DNA of 64,000 nucleotides from an uncultured Cellvibrio sp. (GTDB taxonomy: Bacteria; Pseudomonadota; Gammaproteobacteria; Pseudomonadales; Cellvibrionaceae). Every line of letters starts with the position of its first letter. The first letter of the stretch is position 1. The position numbers were made by a program, and so were the translations under genes. Positions 1-6,682 of the stretch are shown here, one piece after another. The stretch covers positions 1 through 64,000 of the forward strand of contig CALFXJ010000061.1 of NCBI GenBank assembly GCA_937958105.1. The letters run 5' to 3'. Under the pieces are notes generated by a model, which was not told the origin of the DNA, did no database searches, and saw nothing but the letters and a program-made list of their open reading frames with translations.

Positions 1-1129
1 GTTCCGTTTCGGTGAGTGAAAGCCTCACCAGGGTTTGCTCCTCGGCAGAAGCCATATATTGGTCCCAAGCGCTTAACCGTGGCGCTATATAAGAGCGCCA
101 CCAGGGAGGAATCAGCGCGAGGGATATCGCGTACATATATCCGTGGGGATGTACGGGGGCGGTACCGTGATATTCGAGATCCCAGAAGGGGTCATTGCCA
201 TTTACGTGGTGGCCGCCATGGCGGGTAGCGTTATAAAGGCCGAGGGTGGATGCCAGCCCCTGTGACTCCCAGCTGTGGCGGGTTTCAATAGCGCTGCCTG
301 GAACTCTTACCAGCCCGTAATGCTGAACATAGTTGATTGCTTCGAGTAACCATTTGGCAATCAGCATGATTACCAGCCAGCTCACCAACGCCACCAGACC
401 AACCAGTGTGCCCACCAGCAGTAATGGGATAATGCTCAGCAAAACACCATTGATGACCTGGTTGCCCATGGCGCGGCGAAGCGCGCCTGCTTTCGCCAGT
501 CGGTTGCGCTCAAAAGCCAGGGAGTCGCGATACTGACCACACACAGCGCGCAGGAAATGCCAGTAGATGGAATCGCCGCGCCGAGCGGAAGTCGGGTCTT
601 CGGCGGTCGCCACTTTGGTGTGATGGCTGTGAATGTGGGAGATCACTACCTGGGCATCCCCGCACAATGCAAACAATAAACGCGAAGCTTCAAACAGCCA
701 GCGGCTTCGACGATGCATCAGCTCGTGAGCCACAGCAGTGTTATGGCCAAAGACAAAACCAACCGCGATGACTAATCCCCAATATTCGAGAGAGCTGGTA
801 ACAGGTGTTGGTGTTGGCAGAAAGGGAGCCAGTTCGTGCAGGCGGCTGGCGAAATTGAATAATTCCTCGTGATTAACGGCGGACTGCCAGAACAGTAATA
901 GCAGAGCCACGCAAGAAAAAGGGATGTGCAGGAGCAGGACAGTGTTGTAATAGATCCCGCTTTGAAATGTTACGGTGGAAGGCGCTTCTGCGACGTTATC
1001 AACCAGCAGGTAAGCAAAGATCAGCCCTAGTGTATACCACCAGCCAGCATATCCTCCGTGGAGCAACGCCGCGTAGAGCAGTGGAAACACCAGCAGAGGA
1101 AATAAGCTGAAGCGCAAACAGGTCAACAT
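1..1129 (-). CDS. AlkB-like membrane non-heme di-iron hydroxylase (C-terminus cut by window edge)
   Basis: The frame is open from an ATG at 1129 to the left edge, giving 376 residues, so only a short C-terminal part should be missing compared with the roughly 400-residue AlkB family. Several hydrophobic helices are present. The family histidine boxes are visible: HELMHR (H135, H139), HSHH (H167, H169, H170), a QHYGL segment (H270) and RHGGHH (H314, H317, H318). Known members hydroxylate the terminal carbon of alkanes or fatty chains in the inner membrane using electrons from rubredoxin or ferredoxin. The ATG overlaps the stop of the upstream hydrolase gene (ATGTTGA), so translation is probably coupled. 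I infer that the ferredoxin-reductase fusion two genes upstream supplies electrons. The substrate could be the alkyl chain made by this operon rather than a free alkane. Confidence 0.85.
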   Translation of the reverse strand, partial: MLTCLRFSLFPLLVFPLLYAALLHGGYAGWWYTLGLIFAYLLVDNVAEAPSTVTFQSGIYYNTVLLLHIPFSCVALLLLFWQSAVNHEELFNFASRLHELAPFLPTPTPVTSSLEYWGLVIAVGFVFGHNTAVAHELMHRRSRWLFEASRLLFALCGDAQVVISHIHSHHTKVATAEDPTSARRGDSIYWHFLRAVCGQYRDSLAFERNRLAKAGALRRAMGNQVINGVLLSIIPLLLVGTLVGLVALVSWLVIMLIAKWLLEAINYVQHYGLVRVPGSAIETRHSWESQGLASTLGLYNATRHGGHHVNGNDPFWDLEYHGTAPVHPHGYMYAISLALIPPWWRSYIAPRLSAWDQYMASAEEQTLVRLSLTETE

Positions 1130-2187
1130 GCTTGTGAAGCTCCTTCGGGGTGTGCGGTGTCGCGAAGGAATCCAGCGATTTCACGGGTGATTGCAGGCTC
1201 CTGCATCAGCCGGTTATGTCCCAGTCCACGGCTGAGGACAACCTGCGTGCAAACCTGTGGTTGTGAACGTTGCTGGGCGACGCGGAATAATCGTTCGCCT
1301 TCGTGAACCGGGACGACCTTGTCATGAATGTCCTGAACGACCAGAACGTGTTGTGGGAGATCCGCGAGGTTGCGGACGGTCGAGAAGTCTTGCCAGACAT
1401 CGGGATAAAAGGCTTTGAAGCGCGCCTTTATTCGCTGCTTCACGGCCATTGCCCGGCGTGGTGAGAGCGATAACAGATGAGTAAATTTGTCAAAAACGCC
1501 CCGGAAGGTTGCAGGGGTATTAATCAGAACGAGGCTGCCGCATTGGCAGCCATCTGCAAGCAGGCGAACAGCACAAACGCCTCCGAATGAATGTGCAACT
1601 ATGCCTGCACAGCGTAGTTTATGGCGTTCCTGATGCTCCCTTGCGCTGTCAGCTATTTCTTTATTCTGCAGCAGCGCACTGATTACCGCGTTGATCTCGA
1701 GCAAATCAGTATGTGTCCCTTCAGAGACACCATGCGCGGGAAGATCAAAAGTCATGACTTGAAAATTTTGATCCAGTAAATCCTTAACCAGATATTCCAG
1801 CGCGTTGACGTTGGACTCCCATCCATGCAACAGCACCACTACGGGATTCTGTTCATCGCCCAGGCTGTAACACTGCACGCGCTTGGACCGCGTCCCGTCG
1901 TGACCCAGCACCTGCACTTGATGAAGACGAGCACCCATATCAATGAGCCCGTTGCCTGATGCTGTGCGCGCCTGATTGCCGATGCGAAAGAACCAGCGAT
2001 AGGCCACCCGGTCGGCAAGTATCGGAATCAGTCCGAGCACACGCAGACTGCGGCCCGCCCATTGAAAAGCTCGCGGTATACGCAGCCGGGACATAGGTGT
2101 AAATGAAGTTTCCGGCCAGCCATCCCGACGAGCAAAAAAAGTAGATGGTGCATGCGGAGCGGGTGTCGGATCAAATGAACTCGTCAT
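1123..2187 (-). CDS. alpha/beta-hydrolase fold protein
   Basis: A 354-residue protein with an N-terminal extension of about 110 residues before the hydrolase core. The oxyanion-type segment HGWE lies at residues 121-124, the nucleophile elbow AHSFGG has its serine at 200, and a candidate catalytic histidine sits in GLGHN near the C-terminus. These features fit a serine alpha/beta hydrolase such as a lipase, thioesterase or lactonase; the substrate cannot be told from sequence. Its start overlaps the end of the ferredoxin-reductase gene by 17 bases and its stop overlaps the start of the AlkB-like gene, so it is a mid-operon gene. A thioesterase or esterase acting on a lipid intermediate is the natural inference. 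Confidence 0.85.
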   Translation of the reverse strand: MTSSFDPTPAPHAPSTFFARRDGWPETSFTPMSRLRIPRAFQWAGRSLRVLGLIPILADRVAYRWFFRIGNQARTASGNGLIDMGARLHQVQVLGHDGTRSKRVQCYSLGDEQNPVVVLLHGWESNVNALEYLVKDLLDQNFQVMTFDLPAHGVSEGTHTDLLEINAVISALLQNKEIADSAREHQERHKLRCAGIVAHSFGGVCAVRLLADGCQCGSLVLINTPATFRGVFDKFTHLLSLSPRRAMAVKQRIKARFKAFYPDVWQDFSTVRNLADLPQHVLVVQDIHDKVVPVHEGERLFRVAQQRSQPQVCTQVVLSRGLGHNRLMQEPAITREIAGFLRDTAHPEGASQAC

Positions 2188-3211
2188 AACTCACCCTGTC
2201 CCTGCTGATACCCAGTTGGGAGAATGCTTCTGCGGTTGTACTGATCAATCGTGGAGAACCACAGATCAATCCCACCGGCATTGAATCTGCGCACCTCGCT
2301 TTTTTGCTGAGCTCACCGACAAATGGAGCCAGAATTTGTGCGGGATTGGAGAAGTAAGCGTCCCGACAGGGTTGAGCCACATGGACTCGATTTTCTAGCG
2401 TGTCAAAGTGTTGCTGGCGCAACCAGTTCAGATAGGACTGTTCATTCGGCTTGGTCAAAGCAATCAAGGTCGCTGTCTGATCGGCATGCTCGGCAAGATG
2501 CCTCGCTACCAGTGCGGCGGTTACACCCAGTCCGGAACTGGATGCGATAGCCACGATGTCCTGTTTGTAGCGCGGTGCATAACAGCCCTGTGCCGGATTC
2601 ACCGTTATTGTCGTGGGGGTGATCGATGACTGGGCCACCTCACGCCACCATTGCGACATACGGCCGTCCGGTTTAAGTGCAATATGGATTTCCAGTTCAG
2701 TGTGTGCGGGCAGACTGGTAATGCGAACGATGGAGTAAGATCGCTGAACACCCTCAGCATTGGTAATAGCAATATATTGACCGACCTTGGCGGCAAACTG
2801 TCCTGCAATATGAATCTGAGCCACCATGAGCTCATCGCCATAAAAGGCGACGTCGGTAATGCTTGCCGGTTGTTGTTCCGACAACCCGACTCCGACCCGC
2901 AGCGTAATGGGTGAGCGCGCATAGGTTTGACAAGCCAGGGTATAACCTTTCTGCAGCTGTTCCGGCTCAAGCATGTAACTCAGATCTTTAAGGCGAGCGA
3001 TATCTCCCGCTGTAATCTGGCAGAGACATTCACCGCAGGAACCTACTTGGCAGCTGTATGGTATAGGCGCGCTCTGCTGCAGCGCCGACTCAAGCAACGT
3101 TTTGTTCTCTGGTGTACAGAAATCAGTTACTCCGCCACTGTGTTCCACTCGCACGGTATAGGTTTGTACGGGCTTTCTTTTGAACAATCTGGATAACATG
3201 GTGGTGCTCAC
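2171..3211 (-). CDS. 2Fe-2S ferredoxin fused to FAD/NAD(P)H ferredoxin reductase
   Basis: This 346-residue protein starts with a plant-type ferredoxin domain (about residues 16-105) holding the cluster cysteines C54, C59, C62 and C94. A ferredoxin-NADP reductase module follows, with the FAD-binding RSYS motif at 157-160 and an NAD(P)-binding half after about residue 220. The architecture is that of reductase components of multicomponent oxygenases, passing electrons from NAD(P)H through FAD to the iron-sulfur cluster. It lies between the soluble di-iron protein (3-base gap) and the hydrolase, so it probably feeds one or more of the three di-iron enzymes of this operon. The listed start is a GTG at 3211; an ATG at 3199 in the same frame is an alternative. 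No halogenase gene lies nearby, so a role as flavin reductase is unlikely. Confidence 0.9.
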   Translation of the reverse strand: MSTTMLSRLFKRKPVQTYTVRVEHSGGVTDFCTPENKTLLESALQQSAPIPYSCQVGSCGECLCQITAGDIARLKDLSYMLEPEQLQKGYTLACQTYARSPITLRVGVGLSEQQPASITDVAFYGDELMVAQIHIAGQFAAKVGQYIAITNAEGVQRSYSIVRITSLPAHTELEIHIALKPDGRMSQWWREVAQSSITPTTITVNPAQGCYAPRYKQDIVAIASSSGLGVTAALVARHLAEHADQTATLIALTKPNEQSYLNWLRQQHFDTLENRVHVAQPCRDAYFSNPAQILAPFVGELSKKARCADSMPVGLICGSPRLISTTAEAFSQLGISRDRVSYDEFI

Positions 3212-3214
3212 TCA

Positions 3215-4129
3215 TCACAGTAGGCCGATTCGCTCCAGGCGTTTATCGCACTCTTCATTAACATCATGCATCAGGGTTTCTACCTGTTCACGCTCCGTGA
3301 CATCCCGCATTTTTTTTCCGGGGAAGATGCGAATATCACCAATCTCATCCATGTAAGCGTCGGCAGCGAGCTGGTAAATACCGATGTAGTGTTCGATGGT
3401 TGACTCAAAAACTTCTGTCATTAACTGACGGAACTCGCGCGCCAGTCTCTGCATGGTGTTGCGAGTCTTATCGCCTTTAGCGGTGTAATTGCGCATAATG
3501 GCTTCACCATAAGCGACGTGGTGAACTTCGTCAGCGAAAGCGCCCTTGATCATGGCCGTCAGCTGCGGATCGAATACCGACCAGTAAGCTGCTTCGTAGC
3601 GATAAACCGGATAAGCCATGCCTTCCAGGATAACGTTGTGTGCAAGCATGGCTTCAGCAAATTGCTTTTTATCAACCTGCTCTGCAATCAAATCATAGAA
3701 TTTACGCATGGCCGGAGTGGTGACGCGATCCATCATCTGATTACGCTGCTCAGGACTCACTCCAAAATCCGCCATCCGCTGACTGAATATTTCAAAATGG
3801 CGGGCTTCATCTGCAGCTTGCGTTGCGAGAAATACTGAGCTGGCCTCATCGGGAGCACAGGACACCAGGCGGGAAATACCCAGCATCGAAATTCGTTCGG
3901 CGGTTAGGAAAGTAGCCAGATCTATCTTGTAGATCTCCGATATAAGTTTGTCTTCCCACAGTGCGCGATGAGGCATCGGCGCGTTGTTGGCAACACCGTA
4001 TTCAGTATCTTTGATAACCCGCCAAGGTGAACGCTCCAGCCAGGATTGAACATCGAATTTATCGACTTCCCAACCTTCGTCGATAAACTTCCGTACATTC
4101 CGTTGTGGCAAGTTCGGTGTAGTGTCCAT
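3215..4129 (-). CDS. ferritin-like di-iron oxygenase (candidate amine N-oxygenase or aldehyde-processing enzyme)
   Basis: A soluble, helical 304-residue protein with a complete carboxylate-bridged di-iron ligand set: E78, then E108 with H111 (DEARH), E169 (LEGMAYP) and E201 with H204 (DEVHH). This E...ExxH...E...ExxH pattern is shared by ribonucleotide reductase R2-like oxidases, N-oxygenases and cyanobacterial aldehyde-deformylating oxygenase. The extra HxxxExxH histidine typical of AurF is not seen. The gene has a good ribosome binding site (AGAGGAA) and lies directly upstream of the ferredoxin-reductase gene. Because the operon also encodes an acyl reductase-aminotransferase fusion, two roles are plausible: oxidising the nitrogen of the amine product, or acting on the aldehyde intermediate. 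Sequence alone does not decide between them. Confidence 0.8.
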   Translation of the reverse strand: MDTTPNLPQRNVRKFIDEGWEVDKFDVQSWLERSPWRVIKDTEYGVANNAPMPHRALWEDKLISEIYKIDLATFLTAERISMLGISRLVSCAPDEASSVFLATQAADEARHFEIFSQRMADFGVSPEQRNQMMDRVTTPAMRKFYDLIAEQVDKKQFAEAMLAHNVILEGMAYPVYRYEAAYWSVFDPQLTAMIKGAFADEVHHVAYGEAIMRNYTAKGDKTRNTMQRLAREFRQLMTEVFESTIEHYIGIYQLAADAYMDEIGDIRIFPGKKMRDVTEREQVETLMHDVNEECDKRLERIGLL

Positions 4130-4143
4130 GAGCTTCCTCTGAT

Positions 4144-5526
4144 TTAATTAGATTGATTATTTATTGCGGGTTGCAGATCGGCCCGTGATGTACTGAAACA
4201 GGTGAGTGAGATCAATCCGATTACTATAGTCGCCACTAGAATAGAGCCTGCGGTGTCGCGCATCAGCTGAAAGACTGAGACGCCGCCGAGCATTAAAAAC
4301 AGTGCGGCCAACAACCAGCGTAACGAGAGGGGGACCGACGAATTGAAAAACTCTGGAACGAGCTGCTTGCGTTGGATATTGCGGCAGGAGGCAATCAGCA
4401 ATGCAGCGTATACAACGCAGATAATGGCGGCGGCCAGCTCGGACAATAAACGGGTCAAATCCAATGTGATGGTAGCCAGGCTGGAAAGCAGGGCGAGCAG
4501 GCCAACGGCTGCAACCGCATTTACAGGTGTTATCCCATCGGATCCCAGACGGGTCATGCGGCGGCTGAGCCGCCCTTCGCGCCCGAGCATGTAAACCATG
4601 CGTGAAGCACCTCTGAGCCCTGCATTGAATGATGTCAGTAAGGCGAGAATCAACAGAAACAATGCGATGAAGGTCCAGTGATGAGAAGCCAGCGCAGAGG
4701 AAAACCACAACAACGCATTGTCAGAGGTTTGCTGCGGTTGCGCGATGACAGGTAAGACAAATGCCATGCTGGTGTACAGCACGGCAATGAGCGTAACCGC
4801 TGCCAAGGTAGCGCGAGGCAGGATCCGATGCAGATCAGAAGGTTGCCGTACTGTGGTAGCAGCGAGTTCAATACCAATAAACAGAAAGATACCCAGAGCG
4901 ACGTTGTGCAGCGAGAGTTGTTGAAGCCAGACGACAAATACAGAAGAAGTCTCAGGCTCAGATGGCACAGGCAGCACGTTGCTGATGGATTGTACCGGCG
5001 AATAAAGATAGGCCAGCCAGCACAGGGCCATACTGCCGAACCACAGCAGCGCGGTTGCGGCACGTTGGAATCTCTCAGATGACTGTATGCCCAGGAGGTT
5101 GATGACGATAACGGAGACGAGCGTTAGTGCCAGAAGTGTCAGTGCTGTCGGGGCAGGAATAAACGAGGTAAGAATGCTGAGCAGCAGGCTGCTCTCAATC
5201 CCGGCAATCAGTAATAGAATTCCCAGATAACTGAACGTCACAAGCATAGAGGGCATCTCGCCCAGGCTTTTTTTGGTGTAGGTACGAACCCCCGGCGAAC
5301 CGGGATAGAGTGATGCAAGTTCAAGGAACGGGCTGATGACCACGATCATCAGCCCGGTAGCCAGCAGTATCTCCAGTGGAGCAGCCAGAAGCGAACGCAC
5401 ATGCAGTTCCCCTTGATTAAACCCAAGCATGTTTAATAAAACGTAGTTGCAGCTGATCGCTACCGCGATGCCAACGGCAGTGGCGGTGTAGTTGATTCCG
5501 CGAAAAAGTGCAGCAGCATGGATCAT
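4144..5526 (-). CDS. APC-superfamily amino acid/amine permease
   Basis: An inner-membrane protein of 460 residues with about twelve hydrophobic helices and the loop composition of amino acid-polyamine-organocation permeases (for example a GLRGASRM segment before helix 9). The chosen ATG at 5526 overlaps the stop of the upstream SCP2 gene (TGATG) and has a GGGGA ribosome binding site 8 bases upstream. A GTG at 5541 would give five more residues. Family members move amino acids or amines by proton symport or exchange. In this operon it could import the amino donor for the aminotransferase or handle the amine product; this is inference. It lies 14 bases upstream of the di-iron gene. Confidence 0.8.
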   Translation of the reverse strand: MIHAAALFRGINYTATAVGIAVAISCNYVLLNMLGFNQGELHVRSLLAAPLEILLATGLMIVVISPFLELASLYPGSPGVRTYTKKSLGEMPSMLVTFSYLGILLLIAGIESSLLLSILTSFIPAPTALTLLALTLVSVIVINLLGIQSSERFQRAATALLWFGSMALCWLAYLYSPVQSISNVLPVPSEPETSSVFVVWLQQLSLHNVALGIFLFIGIELAATTVRQPSDLHRILPRATLAAVTLIAVLYTSMAFVLPVIAQPQQTSDNALLWFSSALASHHWTFIALFLLILALLTSFNAGLRGASRMVYMLGREGRLSRRMTRLGSDGITPVNAVAAVGLLALLSSLATITLDLTRLLSELAAAIICVVYAALLIASCRNIQRKQLVPEFFNSSVPLSLRWLLAALFLMLGGVSVFQLMRDTAGSILVATIVIGLISLTCFSTSRADLQPAINNQSN

Positions 5527-5894
5527 CAATGGAATCCCCACAGGATCAATGCGATCGCATCCAGGCGGGTGCTGTGGCGTTCGTCGCCGTAGACCAGAAG
5601 GTCTCCATCAATATTGGCCAGGGCTGGATTTCGCTTTCCAGAAAAGATCGCCGACAAGCAGGCTTCATCGCTGCGCAAGGTTATGCTCTGATCATCCCCA
5701 AGAGATACTCCGGGATTTTTATCGCAGACTTTCTGAATAGTTCCATCGACAACCTGAAGGTGATATCGGTCAGGTTTGTCGATACACTCGATGGCGATGT
5801 CAACAGTCCAGTTTCTGGTTATCCGATGAACCTGTTGGTTCCCATTAACGTCGAGAGCGAATTTTTCCAAAATTCCACTAAGCGTTGTTGGCAT
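5526..5894 (-). CDS. SCP2 sterol-carrier-like lipid-binding protein
   Basis: A small soluble protein of 122 residues whose pattern resembles the SCP2 sterol-transfer fold: an amphipathic N-terminal part, a WTVDIAIE-type strand, and a C-terminal segment (ANIDGDLLVYGD) like the family's 'G...GDL' region. SCP2 domains bind fatty acids, acyl-CoAs or sterols in a hydrophobic tunnel. The start overlaps the end of the membrane hydroxylase gene by 17 bases and has an AGGAG ribosome binding site 8 bases upstream. In this operon it could hold the long-chain intermediate between soluble and membrane enzymes. The family assignment is by pattern and less secure than for its neighbours. Confidence 0.6.
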   Translation of the reverse strand: MPTTLSGILEKFALDVNGNQQVHRITRNWTVDIAIECIDKPDRYHLQVVDGTIQKVCDKNPGVSLGDDQSITLRSDEACLSAIFSGKRNPALANIDGDLLVYGDERHSTRLDAIALILWGFH

Positions 5895-6678
5895 GACTCA
5901 GGCTCCTGTTGTTACTGGCGGTACCGAGCCACAGCTCGGATTCTTCGGGCGTTCCGTCACTTTGGCTGCTGTAATACTGCCGGGCGAAAAGGACTCGGGG
6001 ATCGGTAGGCTCAAGTGTGCCGTTACGAGGGTTTTTGGACGATGTGGCGCGGTCAACTGAACCACCTGTCCCCATAAGATCATCAATAAGTGATCCCAAG
6101 GGTGTGACCGTGAACCAGCGATTTTCATTTTTATAGTGGTGAGCCAGGTGCCGTTGCTGAATGAACCGCAGCCAACTGTTACGTAATGGATAAGGCGTGT
6201 GTACCAGCAGGTGAAACCATTCGAACATGAGATAGCCGGAAAGCAGGCCCAGCAATAACAGACAGGCAATCCAGGCTGTAGGTGCAAGCATCACCATCAA
6301 GGCTGCATTGAGCAGCAGAATGGGAAAAGTGAACCACATGGGTGTTGCCAGTATGTCCAGTCGCTTAGGTCTGTCGTGGTGGCCCATGTGCAGGCGATAA
6401 AGCAGCCGGTATCCATTAAGCGACTTGGGCGGCGACATGTGGAAAATCCAGACGTGCGAGATGTACTCCTGAACGAGATAGAGAAACCAGCCGAAAGCGC
6501 ACCACATTATTGCAGCGGAAACATCGGGCATTGATGTAGAAGAAAAAACTTCCGGGGCGACATTGAGAGCACCGACCATATAAATAGAGAGGGTGATAGC
6601 CAACAGCAGGCTGTAAACCTGCGTGGATCTGTCAGAAAAAAATTGCTTCGCAACAGCAGCTAAGGTAACGGATGCCAT
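5878..6678 (-). CDS. sterol desaturase / fatty acid hydroxylase superfamily membrane protein
   Basis: This 266-residue membrane protein has the clustered histidines of the fatty acid hydroxylase superfamily (PF04116): H75 and H80, RLHMGHH (H97, H100, H101), H156 and H160, and QQRHLAHH (H177, H180, H181). These histidines bind a non-heme di-iron centre. Four to five hydrophobic helices surround them. The ATG at 6678 lies 4 bases after the stop of the aminotransferase-reductase gene; longer readings would run inside that gene and are unlikely. Relatives hydroxylate or desaturate sterols, sphingoid bases and fatty chains. I infer a chain-modifying step on the operon's lipid. It differs clearly from the AlkB-like protein at the end of the operon, so two different membrane oxygenases are encoded. 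Confidence 0.85.
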   Translation of the reverse strand: MASVTLAAVAKQFFSDRSTQVYSLLLAITLSIYMVGALNVAPEVFSSTSMPDVSAAIMWCAFGWFLYLVQEYISHVWIFHMSPPKSLNGYRLLYRLHMGHHDRPKRLDILATPMWFTFPILLLNAALMVMLAPTAWIACLLLLGLLSGYLMFEWFHLLVHTPYPLRNSWLRFIQQRHLAHHYKNENRWFTVTPLGSLIDDLMGTGGSVDRATSSKNPRNGTLEPTDPRVLFARQYYSSQSDGTPEESELWLGTASNNRSLSHANNA

Positions 6679-6682
6679 GGCA

